The notes: generated by a model from the letters alone, not told the origin. A stretch of DNA of 64,000 nucleotides from Paraescarpia echinospica (GCA_020002185.1 CM034541.1:31026648-31090647); one strand, 5' to 3'; counted from the stretch's first letter, positions 21,509 to 36,500 are shown. Translations and numbers: made by a program.

Positions 21509-21595
21509 TCTATATATATCTCCAACTCTGGTCGCCGTCTCAAGATGTCCCAGAGTGTCGTCACACTGTCGTCTGTAAGTTTCTCGTCGTCAATC
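21509..21595 (-). CDS. NLR gene exon 12: LRR unit C, possible last exon
   Basis: Begins after TATAG with IDDEKLTDDSVTTLWDILR and RRPELEIYI. At its end GAGTAAGT can be read either as Glu-stop (GAG TAA) or as donor GTAAGT in the same phase 2 as all LRR exons. I see no further LRR exon to the left, so either reading is possible. Confidence 0.7.
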
Positions 21596-24500
21596 CTATA
21601 AAGAAGGAGACAAGAGTGAACACTTTCACTCAACTCGCTAAATAGACAAACTAAACAACGACTATCTACACACACATTAACCCACCTACAATAGTAATAA
21701 ATCACTAGAGTGGGGTAGATGTGGTGGTAAATAAATAAATATTTACTCTATTGTCAACATTTATTTGTACTCAACACAATTAACTATGTCTATGACCTGT
21801 GACGTTGACATGACGCGCGCTCGGCACATATTTTGTTTTGGTCAAAAGTAAATTTTATTTGTGCAGCAAATTGTTTACGTAATGTTAATGCACAATGTGG
21901 TAAAAGTGGGTTTATTTTACTCATTTCGATTAAAAAGGTTCAAATTACCGAATGTCATAATAATTATATATATATATAAGCGATGTACACAATATCTTTG
22001 TATTTTAATTACTGTCAAAATAAACAAAACCAGTCTAATAAATTAAAGCAAAACCATCTGGGAAGTGAAGTCATCATTAGCGTGACGGGGTAAAGTGTGT
22101 CCTTACGTGAGGTTGGTCAAACGTGGACAGCCCCGGGTGAGGCCGTCCACGATGTGTCGGAGTCGGTCGTCCGTCAGATCACACCTGCTGAGGCTGTAAC
22201 GTAAACAACGAGTTGTTTTTATCTCACCAACAACACACATCTGTCGTCTCACAAACTCACTTCTCTCAACTCTTCCACGACATGTGCACATTAAGTTTTT
22301 AACGCAACAACAACAACAACTACACTGTTAACACATGTTGTAATAAATAATTAAACTTACTTTATTTCACGTAGTTCTGGCATTGACTCGACGGCGGTTC
22401 CCAAGGTCCTCGCCGGGTCGTCGTCACGAAATACGTCGTCGTTGAGGCTCAAGCTGTGGACGAATTATATTCCTTCATTAAACACCACAAACACACGACC
22501 GCGTTACTCGCTATCGCAGAACAGAGACTATGTTGAATACTCACGTGTGAGAAACATTGCGACCAGTGCTGTAAGGAAAGCTAGAAAAGACTTTGAGCGG
22601 AAGCTTGCGACAGAGGTCAGCAAAAACCCCAAGGTGTTCTGGCGCTATGTCCAAGATGGAAGAAAGGTTAGATCTGCCATGGATTAATTTGATCTGGATG
22701 ATGGCACAACAGCAAAAACAGACCAAGAGAAAGCAGACACACTAAACAAATTCTTCACAAGTGTGTTCTCACACGAAGATCTGACGGAAATTCCAACACT
22801 CGAAGACAGACAAAATGGAAACCTGCTGTTCAATATTGAAATCACAGCAGAAAAAGTCCTGGCTAAATTAACCAACTTAAAAACGAAAAAGTCACCTGGT
22901 CCAGACATATGTCACCCGTATGTTCTACATGAACTGAGAAATGAACTAGTGGAGCCCCTCCTTTTGATCTTCAACAGGCATTGAAGGATGGAGTGCTCCC
23001 AGCTCAATGGAAGACAGCACACGTAACAGCGCTACACAAGAAGAACTCAAAAAGACATGCTTCCAACTACCGGCCAATCAGTTTGACATGCATAGTATGT
23101 AAGATTATGGAAAGCATTTTTCGAGACCAACCCCTGACTCACAAAGATCAGCATGGATTTAGACCAGGCAGGTCATGCACCACCCAGCTTCTAGAAGTAA
23201 TGGAGAATTGGACTACCACCACTGACTCGGGCGGATGTGTAGACACAATATATATTGACTTTGCGAAAGCCTTCGATACAGTGCCACACAAAAGACTAGC
23301 AAAAATGGAACGAAGACAAAGGGTAGTGGTAAATGGGAAGCTATCAGAATGGGCAGAGGTCACAAGTTGCATACCTCTGGGAAGTGTCCTTGGCCCCATT
23401 CTATTCTTCCTGTCCATCAACGATCTACCAAACGGTATAAACCTTGACGCAAGATCTTCGCCGATGACACAAAAATGTATCGAGATGTAAGGTGTGAAAT
23501 GGACAAAAAGATATTACAAAAAGACATTAACAAACTAACATCGTGGTCAGAGAAATGGCAGTTACACTTAAATCCATAAAAATGCAAACATCTGACTTTT
23601 GGCAAGCTGAAACTTAGCACCACATACACGATGACAAGTAAAGATGGGGAAGTGTCAGAAATCGAAAGCACATTACAAACAGAAAAAGATCTCGGTGTAA
23701 CGTTCGATAGATCCCTAAAATTGCGACAGCATATTGGCACCATTGTCAAGAAGGCAAACCAGATGACAGGCCTCATCAAGCACACGTTTAAACATCTGGA
23801 CAGTAGCAGCTTCCGAATGTTATATACAGCGCTAGTAAGACCACATCTCGACTATGCTGACTCCATCTGGAACCCGCACTACGCCGTAGATATCGACACC
23901 CTTGAAAAAGCACAACGGAGAGCAACCAAGCTGATCCTAGGAATACGAAACTTAAACTATGAAGACAGGCTGAAACTTCTTAACTTACCAAGTCTGGTAT
24001 ACCGAAGAAGAAGAGGAGACCTGATCCAAGACTACAGAATTATCAATGGCATCGACGACATCAATCAAGATGACTTCTTCATGATTAAGACACACCACAC
24101 ACGAGGCCACAACAAAATTGTATAAGACACCAAAGCAGACTTGTTATTAGGAAACACTCCTTTTCACAAGGCATCTTCCTAGACTGGAACAACCTTTCTC
24201 AGCAAACAGTGAATGCTGAAAACATCCTCTCCTTAAAAAAGCTCGACAAAGAATTGAAGATGGACAGGTTTAAATTTTAATAAAAGCACACAATCACATG
24301 ACAAGCCACATTCTCAATACGAAAATACGATGCATAAAGGCGGGTGTACACAAGGCTGTTATGCCTTACTTTAAAACCGAAGGTCCAACACATTCCATTA
24401 ATTAACAACTATTTAAAACGTTAATGTTTCCTCCTCACGAATATGTCCACCCCGTGTCTCATTATGCGGCGACAAACAACAGATTTGGACGACACTTTTG

Positions 24501-27500
24501 TTAAATTTGTTTTATTTTAGTCGGCCGCGTTCAACAATACAACACATACAATGTATTACAACGAGCAGTCGATCATCCCGCAACGTTAGTGTGACGGGGT
24601 AAATGTGAGGTGGGGTGAATAAGGAAATGTGTCCGTACTTGAGTGAGGTCAACCGTTGACTGCCCCGGGTGAAGCCGTCCACGAAGTGTCGGAGTCCTAC
24701 GTCCGTCAATTTCCACAGGTCGAGGCTGTAACGTAAACAACGAGTTGTTTTATTTCACCAACAACACAGTGACACACATCTGTCGTCCCACAAACTCACT
24801 TCTCTCAACTCTTCCACGACGACATGTGTACAATAACGCAACAACTACACTATTAACACATGTAATAAATAATTAAACTTACTGTATTTCACATACTTGT
24901 GACATTGACTCGACGACCTTTCCCAGGGTCCGCGCCGGATCGTCGTCACGAAATACGTCGGCGTTGAGGCTCAAGCTGTGGATGAATTATATTCCTTGAT
25001 TAAAGTTTAAACACCACAAACACACGACCCCGTCACTCGCTATTGCAGATTAAACTGCATAATACGTCTACAACAGACGATAAACTGCTGCATGTTGCGA
25101 TGTCCACTCGTGTCCACTACAATGATGACCACTGACCAACAACAGAAGTGGACAACCCTTTCCTGCTCAGTTTGTTTAATTTTAGCCGGCCGCGTCCAAC
25201 AATGACATACAATGTATTACAACGAGCAGTCGATGACCTGGAAACTTCTACAAACAACAGTCATAATTAGCATCATTACAATAAACAAGAGAGACCGCTT
25301 TAGCAATGTGCATTTCAACAGTTTACATGTCTGAAACTCAATATTAAATTATTAATGAAATCAGATCCAATATTGTGTTTGTAACTGCTAGGGCCTATGC
25401 TTCTTGTTGTTGTTTTGGTTTGTTTTCTTTGAAAGTAGTCGCGCAATCGAACGTTAACGAGACAAACTTACAAAGCAAATTAATAAGTCATAACAGTTAT
25501 ATTTATATAATATTTGAGAACAATAATGATATATTAAGTTAATAAGCATGCTTACACTACATAGACGTTGATTACAGATATCCACACCTTTCTTCTTTTA
25601 ATGGAGCATACGGCGAGATCGTACCTACTTTAGCAAGTCTAATGTTTCCGCGGGAAAGAAGCTACCCAGACATGATTTAAAATACGATGTTTTGTTGTAT
25701 TTTGTACAGATATGTACACAAATTACTCTATTATGCTTACATTGATATAGCTTAATTATTCGTTGGATTGCAGTTATGATACATATTACACATAAATGTA
25801 AGATATAGAACTCTTTAAACAAACCATGCTTGAATGCAGCTATTTTTAGCAGACGACATGTGACTTGACGCTAACGAGACAGTGCTATAAATCAGTAGGG
25901 AGTGGTAGATATTGTGGCTTTGAATAAACATAACATGAGTGCAATATTGCGATGTACTTTGTGTGAGCGGGTATTTGTAAGAGTCAAAACAAAAGTAATA
26001 TGTTATTTAAGTAAAGTTGCTTACGAGATTGATGGCACAACTTGTTGTATCTTGATTTTCTTATGTCAATATTGTTCAGGGGTTACATTCAAAAACATTT
26101 AAATTAAAATGTGAAATATTATCATGTTTTCACATGCTTTGTATTTTGTTGTTTTCTCGTTTTGTCGTACCATATTTGGATTCAGTTACAATTATCAATT
26201 ATACTGTGTGTTAGAAGCGCAAGTATTTCAATATTATATAAATTACAGTCACACATGTACCAGGTACTTCATTTATAAATCAATATAATTATTACACTGG
26301 TGACGCGAATATTTACTTAATATATACATGTATCTTACAAGGGAACAGTGCAATCATGGTTTACAATTATTTTTACATTACATAAAAAGTACCATTTACA
26401 GAAGAACATAATACTGCAGAACTCATTTCATACAAGGTCTTTTGTTAATTTGTTTTATTTTTGCTGCCGGGGTGAAGTTCAATTACATTATTAGTGGTTA
26501 ATTATAATTACACAGCCTCGTAGAAACTAATTCATTGTACGCCTATGAAAATTATATTAACATTTCTATTTAAATTAATTACAAAGGAGCAGTCGAATTA
26601 CCATACTATATGTGTTGCACAATATTGACTATACTAGTTACTTTACAAGATTTTTGTTGTCTAGCATTTTTCGATCAGACAGTTTTACTTTTAATTTAGG
26701 ACTAGAGTTTAGAGCTCTTTACATAACTATCTTGGTAACTTACTCTATGTATTAAAACACAAAGGTCCTTTACTCTTTATGTATTCTTGGAAAGTCCATG
26801 ATCAGAGACAGAGTGTTTCCGGGTAGTCCGATGTTTTGATTGTGATCTGTGTTGAGCTGCCATATCCTTCATGCAGACATTGATTGACAGTGACACTGAT
26901 CGTCTGACATTTAGTACAACATTTTGCGGAAAATTAAATATTCACAGTTATTACCAAAACGTAAATTTGACAAGTGTCTAAATATTGGTTGTTCTACTTA
27001 CTGTCTGGCGTAACATATAAAGACTGTGTTTGCGCTAGGGCTTCGCCATTCGCCATGCACTAATTTTTGTATGGTTTGGCGAAAAGAAAAATGCACATGA
27101 TCGCCAAATTTGCGAAACATGAAATGCTGGTTTTATATCTTTATCTGATTAAATATCACTGATTTAAAATTGTTCTTCAATATCTTCAATATCGCCTGAT
27201 CGTTCAGTTGTGAAGGGCTCTTATATGACACTATGTTAACTGAACTGTTATTGGTCAATAGCCGAGGGGTTCTAGCCAATGAGAATCCTTATCACAAATT
27301 TGGCGTCGCACATGGATACCCCTTAAACCATTTAACATGAATCTGTCATGTGACATATCCCAGTCAAGCTGGGCGGAGTCTAAATACATGTACGGTTGGA
27401 AGAAAATCAGAAACAAGTTGTGGTCCTTTTGCAATTTAGGCCCGCACCTACAATCACCAAACTTCACATCATACATCTGCTATACTTATTGTACACATAT

Positions 27501-30500
27501 ACACTGGTCACATGATCCAACAATTTAAATTTACTGTCTTTCATTGATCAAAATATACAATAAATTCACTCATTTTTACGTGTATACGTTAGTTACGGCG
27601 CAACTTTATCGGTAACTTCAGCCGTGGGGATAGATCACAATTCATATTTTAATGATATTGTCAAATGAAGTCAATAAAATATGCGATATTTGATTAAATA
27701 AGGTTATTGTTGACAGTAGCTGAGGATATTTATTAAAATGTATTACAGAAGGGCAAAGTGGATTTTTGAATGGTTGGCTTCATCGTACAGAATTACATGT
27801 TTTGATGCACTCCTTCATGTTCATTTATAAACTAAATTCACCTTAAAATTTGGCTAAAGAATATTTTATTTGGATAAAACAAAATGACTCCTTTTAGCCA
27901 AATTTGCCCAAGAGAATTGCGCCAGAAAGACGCTGTGAAACAATTGGTGATACGTGACATAAAAGACTAAGAATTGACACGAAACGTTCTACTGGGTTCT
28001 GGGCGGCGGCAAGCAGACGACATTCTGCCACCTGGCGCACAAACGAACATATTTTGTTGTGTCTGCATTCGCCAAAAACGTCGCTGTCGTAATAGGCCTT
28101 TCTGTTATATAATTTATCAATTATAGTCTAGTGAGCACATCATGGATAACACCATAACTTGATTTATTACATTACTGCCAAAACAATTTCTATCATCCGT
28201 AAACAGAGCCCAAGCACTGAGCTTTCCTGGTGAAGTTATTTGAGGTGACCATGATTTTTGTAACAGTAGGTCCTTGCATTGGCGGATTAAGACGTTTGTG
28301 TGCCCTGGGCACCTAACACTTTCGTGGGCCTTAGGTAGACCCAGGGGCGGATCCAGAGAGGGTAATCTAGGTAGGCCCCAAAACCTCCAATTGCACCCCC
28401 TCCCCTCTTTGAGGCTTGTCAAAACACTCTACTGTCGGAACATGACATCGTAAGATGGGGAGGGGGCATGCTGCTGAAGATTTTTGCCGGAGCTTCTGCA
28501 CCCTTCTGTTGTCGTGTTGTCGTGCTATCGAGCTGTCGGTCATTATATTTGAAGACGGGGGTGGGGTGTCTGACATAATAACGCTTATTACATAACTGAC
28601 TAGAAAGGAGAAAAATAGGAGAACAATCTTCTACAGAATCCGCTACTTCTGTTAAACATTTAAACATATGAAACTTATGCAGTAACCATCATTGGCCAAA
28701 TTATGTCTTGCTAGTTGGGTTTCGTAAATATTCTAAAAGAAAATATGTTATGTTCGGGTATTTTCGTGGCCCCTGGCCTTCGTGGGCCCTAGGCACGTGC
28801 ATATAGTGCTTATTGATTAATCCGCCACTGGATCCTTGTCTTGGTGGTTCAACTAGGGCCTATGGTAGCCTTTTGTAAAACGGCCCTCCTAAGGAAAACG
28901 TATTTAATGTGTTCGTAATATGTACAAATTTAGCGTACTAGCGGTAGGGAAACTATTTTCAATAAACGGACAAACCAGATGAGTTTCTACGATCGAGTAC
29001 CAAAGACCGTCTTGTTCCATATTTGACGCCCCCCCCATCTAGGGCAAGATGGTCAGTGACAATACCTCGGCGTTTTTTACTTTTATGAACGAAATGTTGT
29101 TTGGAAATATAATGCATTTATACAAAGAGTATATATTATGCTTGTTTAGTTAAAACATTTTAATTGTAGTTAACGTTACTCTATATATAGCAACATATGT
29201 ATATATATCTATATATAGCAACATATATATATATATATCTATATATAGCAACATATGTATGAGACCTATTATGTTTCTAAATATGTCATCACAAGTATTG
29301 GCAATATTTCGTTACAGTTACGGCAGGCAGGCTAGCATATTATAATTATGCAGTGTTAGCATAAAAACTTAATGTTTTACACATTGTAAAACATGTTTAC
29401 TAAGTTGACCATGTACATGTATAAAAAGGTAGGAGGCCATCTTACACCACATGCAAAATGTATATCTTAATACAGCGTATGCAAAACATTTTCCACATGT
29501 TTTCTGACATGCTAGTTGAATGATAATGATAAAATGTCACCAATAAAGTTCGTGATTTGCAGCGTTACATAATGAGTTGCAACAGTATATTTCATAACTC
29601 TGCGTAACATATTTTATTTCAAGAACATATATATGTAATTACATCTGCCTCATGTCGATGAACTTTCTGGATGATCATCCAATATGTCAGCATCATTTTG
29701 CACAAGATTTTGGGAAATTCTTAATTTCAGTTTTGCATACATGATTGGGGCATCTTACCCCCAGGGGCGGCTCTGCCACAGTTTACCCTAATTTCCTGGC
29801 CAAATGATCCTCCACCTTGTAAAATCGTCACTGTTTTTTGTCTAAATAATAATACATTTTCTTAAGATACATTTAAAAAGCGCCATATATCCGGGTTAAA
29901 AACCTGCTCCTAACAATACACAACACGTAAACAAGTAAAGCATAGCAAACTCATTAAATAAGTTAAATAAATAATTACAATTAATACCATGTTAAATCAA
30001 TAAGTTAAATCAACAAGTTAAATCAATAAAATAAATAAGTTGAATACACAACTAAATTGACTTGATACATAAGATCTTATATAGCTGAGCACCCAGTCCT
30101 CAGGACTGCTCAGAGCGCTTTACACTTTACTTCCTGGCATACCTGTTCAATCGAACACCATCTCGACTTCTCTGGGAAGCACCAAGCCATGCTGCCATTA
30201 ATGCGCGAAGACTATTAGTACACAAATATCCACCACTTTCTATAGCCAGATACTCATTCTTACAGCTGATTGAACTGGAGCAACGAGGAGTAAACGAACT
30301 TGCCCAAGGTTCGACACCGCAGCAAAGGATTCGAACCCGGATTGTCTCGGTCAAAAATCCGAAGGTCAAGCCACAGCACCACTGCGCTCCATGCTCCACA
30401 ATTAGATAGACATGAACACATTAAGTAGACAAGCAAAATTAAAAACAAATTATTAACTTAGTTAATACGCATAAATAGTCAATTTCACTTAAATGTCACT

Positions 30501-33500
30501 TCAACTAGCAGCAGCTAGAGTGTTCAATTCGTTGCACGAAAAATATGTGTCTTTAGCCATGTCTTGAATGTTGTCACTGAATTGGCGTCTCTGACAGTAG
30601 GGGGTAGATTGTTCGATAATGTCTGTCCTGCCACTGAGAAGGACCGCCAACAACGCCGATCAAGGTCTATTAACAGTACCGCGGTACTGTTAACAGACCT
30701 TGATCGGCGGATCTGAATGATCGTGTCGGTGAGTACCGTGTCACTAATGACGTCAGATACGCTGGGCCGAGGTGGTGAAAAGCGCGATACACGAATAGGA
30801 GAACGTTGAATTCGATTAATTGGAGACTAGGCAACCACTGAAGATTGAACAACACTGGTGTGTGATGTGATCGCGTGTGCGGGTTCCAGTAATGAGCCGC
30901 GATGCCGAATTCTGGTCCTTCTGCAGCAGCATCTCGGGCACACCATAACATTGCGCATTGCCGTAATCCACGCATAACATGACAACTGCTGCATGTAATC
31001 TTACATGCAGCGGTAGTCAGACATTTCCTGATCCTGGCGGGCGAATTTGTGGATGTGACTGTATGTCACCTGACAAACACGGCGTATGTACATTCACCGC
31101 CATTGACATAATGTCGTCAATAGCAACACCTATGTCACCGGTACACGGTGCAGCCACATACATCAATGGATAAGTCAACGGGCTGATATGAGTTCGCAAT
31201 AAACACACATCATACACTGGCACATTACTTGACAGGAGCATTAAATTTACGTATATGACGTTTCAAAGAAATTGTAAATTTACTTCTTTAATGTTACTAC
31301 GTACTTTAATAGAGATGCGTGGTACACAAATTAGTTGTTTATGCTGAATGTTTACCTAACACGCCTTTACCCAGAGTATTGATAGCAAGATGTTACAAAA
31401 AACGGTTTTCTAGCAACAGTTTCTAAGAGTGTTTGCTTGAAAGTGCATAAAATAGTACACAATATATCTGTAGATATTATGACGTTTAGCAAGAATGAAG
31501 TAAATTGATGGAAATAATTGTATAACTGATTATGTCTCAATTAAGCCCATTGCTAAGGACAAAGAGTTTCCTATCACCAATTGCTACGGGGGATCCATTT
31601 AGAGATTACTTTTCATCTTAAAACGTTCAGAATGTCCTAGTGTATCATTACGCCAACTTCTTGGTTCCCTCAAGGACTGAGCAATAATTGCTATCTGATA
31701 TTGCACGGAGCGCCTGGACTATAGAAGTATGCAAACGGTCACAAAGGAGAATGGGCAAACTGCGTGATGTAACTGTTGACATTGTGTGAAACCCATTGTA
31801 CCGAAGAGTTTATTTGCGGGTAGCAGCGATATGTATTGGCAAACTTCAACAATTTAGCAACACATGCTGTAGCGTTTTTCTATTCTATCAGCTATCGAAG
31901 TGTCACTGTTACTAATAACAAATTGCATATGTGAACGATCATATTTCTTATGGTGGTCTTATGTCGTGATTCGTTTGACTCGCTCCTAGCTGTTCGCAGG
32001 CCTGCTGGATTGTGGCTTGGAGCTTGTAGCTGTTTGTACGTACTTTAGTTCAATTTTGAAAAACTCAATGACACCAATATTGCAGAAATGTTCAAAGTGA
32101 TCATCCAGAGGAAACACAACAATACTCTTCTTGGTGGGAAGCCCATCGGTGAGAGTCTTTATGCTAGATTTAACTCCACATTTATCAAACTCTCAGAGGT
32201 AATCTATTAAGCGCCTGCAGAAGAAACAGAGGATGATACATTCTACGATAAACTTTAGTCAACTTTGGAAGATATCCTCAGACATGACGTGCGTGTGGTT
32301 ATTGTGGACTTCAATGCACGTGTGAAGAGCAACAACCAGACAAGGAGAGTATCATGGCCAAACATGGAATAGGCAGGATGACTGACGATGGCTGCAGAAT
32401 ATGTAACAAATGACCTTGTGATTGAGGAACGCTTATCCAACACACGACAATCCACAAGTCGGTATGGAGATCCTCAGATATAAAACAAAACCTACAGCGA
32501 GTTAGATTGCATTCTGACAAATGGGAAACAAATGGGAAATGAAAACTCTCTCAACAAAATGTCAGAACAAGGAGATCCGCATAAGCTGGCAACGACCACA
32601 ATCTGCTGGTGGGGAAACTCGCCTGGAAACTGAGGAAGGCCAAGACTGGAGGAAAGAAACTTCAGCCTTTTGATACAGGAATGCTATAGGACACAGCAAA
32701 GAAGAAACAGTTCATAATTGCTTTGTAGAACAGTTTCTTTAATGTGCACGAGAAAACAAAGTTTCAACAGGGTCATGGGGCAAGCGAGTGCTAGGATACA
32801 GAAGATCAAACATAGAGCAGTGGATCTCCACATCTACTTGAGGCAAAAACACAAAGGAAAGAAGTAAAGAAACGGCTGCTCACAGTAAAACACATAACAC
32901 TTAAAGAAATATTTTTAATGAAAATTCTTAGAAATACAAAGATGAGAGAAAGAGTGCAACAGCGGATAAACCTATATACATTAATAATTAAGCCTTGTAG
33001 AAGAACAAACAACACGTAGACTGGACACGTGGTCACTCTATACAACAACAGATGAAAGGAGATACTGGCACAGACCGACAACAGTCCCGCTCTCTTGTTG
33101 AAGTCTCATGTGCCACCTAGGGCGCGAATATTAATAATTGAGTGAGTGATTGCGGGGATGAGTGAGTGGGTGAGTGAGTGAATGAATGAGTGAGTAATGT
33201 GTCACGACGTAGTGTAGTATACTTAAGGCCAGAGCGCCTCCAGTACTGGTTACTTTGGAATCATTCTTTATAATGGCAACTGATAAGGCAGATTTAAAAC
33301 GTGTAAAGGTTGAATTAGATTCAGACCAGCTAACAAAGGAACAACAGTTAATCTGTGAAAAGGGTAATTTCTTATAAAACGGAATTTGCAATCCATACGA
33401 TCGCATTAGATTTGCCTTGCACGTCACCCTCTGGCAGAATTGTTACTTCAAACATATCTGCCACTTCAGTGGGAATAATTCAGTCACATAGCAATATTAC

Positions 33501-36500
33501 TATGCGAAGAAATTCGCTCACACGTAAACACGCATATGTTGTACCATATACTCATTTATACAGCTGATTGATCTGTAACAACGTGATGTTAACATCATTG
33601 CATCTGCAAGACATCGATCTCCGATGCTGGTTGAGCATCTGATAATCTGCGCTACTGCGCTCAGTAATTATATTTTCGCTTTACGCGTGCTACGAATATA
33701 CTACTTTTTTAACATATTAGCAACCATGGCATCTAAAGACATTCTGCAGCTGCAATGATATTCGACGAAAGACCCGAACCCACAACATATCCGATCAAAT
33801 GACAGTGGTGTTCTCTCTCAGTCTTCTGTGTGTACTATAATATCCATATTTCAAAACGAACAGTAACTGATACAACCTTATTCCACATTACGTTTCACGC
33901 ATGTACAATGACTTCTGGTTCCTGACAGTAGAGAACATTCATTTAGCATTATTGTACACCTGCATTCGTAGCGATTCATCCCATTGCCTCTCAACTGAGA
34001 CGCTACTCAGGAAACAAATATGTAAAACAACAAAACGATATCCAACTTTCCTCACTCCCCCTGCCAGTAGATTATTATTAATTCGTACTTACCTCAGCAG
34101 CTTGATAGTTGAGTTTGCTTTCAGAGCTTCGCATAGTTGCTTGAGAAGTTGGATGTCCAACATACATTGCCACAAGCTGAATGAGAAATTGCAGCATAAT
34201 TAGCACTGAACTTCGAAACATGTAGCTTTGCCCAGTTAGTTATGTTATTTGTTGTTTTTACACAGATTCGTCACATCACCGAACAAGGATGCCATTCTCA
34301 ACAGATGTCGCTGAATTTATAAGACAAGACATTTATTTACCAGCTACACAAACATTAGAGTAATGAAAATATCGAATGTGTGATTGTTGTCAATTAAATA
34401 TTTCTCTTAGAGGATACATCAGTGTCAGAAATATTACCTTAAACTCAAATGAATTACCTACTAAACACTAAGTTTAAAATTAAATGCGTCATATGTAAGC
34501 GAGTATGCCTTCTATTCAACGTGCAGACAATATAAAATTACGCATAACGCGTTATGCACAAATGAACAAAAGGTATCTGGAACTCACTTGAGATGTGTGA
34601 CTCGACACGTGTCCTGTACCAAGACCCAACAAAGAGCAAGCATCTCCATTGGGTAGATCTTTGATGGTTTTATTTCATCCGGCACGTTGTCCACCAAGTC
34701 TTTCGACTGTGTCTCGAATATCAGGGTGACCAGTTTCAATGGATCATTCTCCAACATGCCCTTAAGCTTCGTGATGAACTCTTTGCAGAAGTCCAACGTC
34801 ACTTCCGTTGAGCCTAGATACTTCAGGTAGTATGCATTCGATGGGTCACCAAGCATACCGCATATGAATGTGATGACAATCTCGTATTGCTTGATCGAGT
34901 TTTTGTTGTTCTCCAGAAGAATCCGGACATCATTTGTCCGTCCGAGAAGCAGCCCAGTCGCTGCAAAAAACTCCTGCATAGAAAGATGCGTGAACGACCA
35001 ACTGCTTAGTGTTGTAGCACGGTCGTCTGGATCTGGTTTCTTTGATCCTGTAAGAAACCCTGTTTGTGTGTCTTCATCGTCAAAGCGATGGCGTTCTAGG
35101 TCATCGTCATAGAACAGGAGTTTCAGCTGATGGGTCATGCACTCTTTTGCTAGTGCAGCATGCTTCAGGAACGGCGCCTTCAAAATGCCGAATATGGTTT
35201 TGAGGTCTGGATTTGTTTTCTTGTGTTTCAAAGATGGATGAAGCTTCCTGCCAAGTCGGTGTGTTGCTTTAACGTATAACTGTGTCATCGTTTTGATTTC
35301 TGGCATGCTGCCACGTTCTGAGTGCTCGAACATATCCGCCAGAGTGGTACAAACAAAGTCACACTGAATGGGCGTGTGACAGAATGTTGCCATGTTTGGA
35401 TTTGAGTCGATGTTCTTCCAGATGAATTGTCTGAGTTGCTCGTTGCCCGTGCTGAATCGATCAACATATTGCTTAATGCCATCTCTTGTAAAGCCGTAGA
35501 CGTCAACAACACGACCAAACACGTCTAAAGGGACCTGGCTTGTAGGTCGTGTTGTTACAATGACCTTTGCCCCAGGAAGCAGACTACCTGTTATCACACA
35601 TGATGTTATCAGAGACAAGTCGACTTTATCTTCCACAGGTGCTCTTGTGGTGGTATATACATAATCTGTGTATTCGTCCAGCCCATCAATCAGTACAGTC
35701 ACGTGATGAGATTCCAGACGCAATTCATTTATTGCGTCACTCTTGTCATGGTCTGCCAACTGCAGATTATCTAGCAACAGTTCGCTGAGGCTCCATGTTC
35801 CATCTTTCAAGAGGTCACGCAGTTTTATGACAAAGACATATTTGACATCAGGCCAGAGCTTCTTTATCGCCCACTCATTTGCAAGCTTCTCCAAAAGTGT
35901 CGACTTCCCCACTCCAGCTCGTCCTATGATAAGGACATTATTCGGGACATCTTTGTCACCCTTCAACTTGCTGAACAACTGCGAGAGTGGCACCACTTGA
36001 CTGGACTGCCGGCGTCTTTCCAACTCCTCTACATCCCGATGGGTGATCGTTTCGGGAAGGGGTTCGAGCCTGGACTTCTGGAGACGGAGTTCAACAAATA
36101 TTTTATTCAGTGTATCATGCCTCTTTGAATCTGTATGCATTGTTCGCAGCTGCTTTTCCAGGGACTCTGAAAAGAAGTGTTTGAGTTTTGGCACATCATA
36201 AATTGTTCCGTTCAGGTGGTACTATGTCACACGATGTTCGTTTCGTTTATAGTACTAGGAATGGTGGAAAGGCAGTACACTTCAATGAAAACAAATATAA
36301 ATAGAAACACTAAATGCTCAGTTGCAACAAATACAGCCAGTTAATTTCTTAAAGATATGTGAACAAAACTGTATATAGGTGTTGGCGAGTTGTAGAAACA
36401 CCTGGATGCATCAATATAAAAAATCGAACTAAAGTCACACCTGTAGGGGAAAGTTGGAATACGTGAGTCATTTCTCACCTTTTTTGAATAAACGAATACA

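Larger units (their letters stand above)
22076..22517. repeat. Tandemly duplicated LRR exon-pair block, copy 2
   Basis: This block, including the intron between the A and B exons, aligns with 24,590-25,046. It shares GTGACGGGGTAAA on one side and ACACGACC(C/G)CGT(C/T)ACTCGCTAT on the other. The LINE insertion begins at its right edge. Confidence 0.85.
24490..25046. repeat. Tandemly duplicated LRR exon-pair block, copy 1
   Basis: Homologous to 22,076-22,517. Its left flank TTTGTTTTATTTTAGTCGGC recurs as TTTGTTTAATTTTAGCCGGC at about 25,169, and in decayed form near 26,448. The duplication unit therefore once extended further, and remnants of additional copies exist. Confidence 0.82.

Noticed and set aside
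26780..26870. Possible extra exon on the minus strand (MKDMAAQHRSQSKHRTTRKH...)
   Set aside because: No LRR pattern and no convincing splice sites in the right phase.
30127..30399. 90-residue minus-strand frame, with a similar one at 55,609-55,890
   Set aside because: The similarity is due to the shared SINE, not to a protein.
36167..36221. Longer NACHT exon starting at an acceptor near 36,222
   Set aside because: The frame is open, but that acceptor would be phase 0, which does not fit the phase-1 exon upstream; the acceptor at 36,167-36,168 is stronger and in phase.
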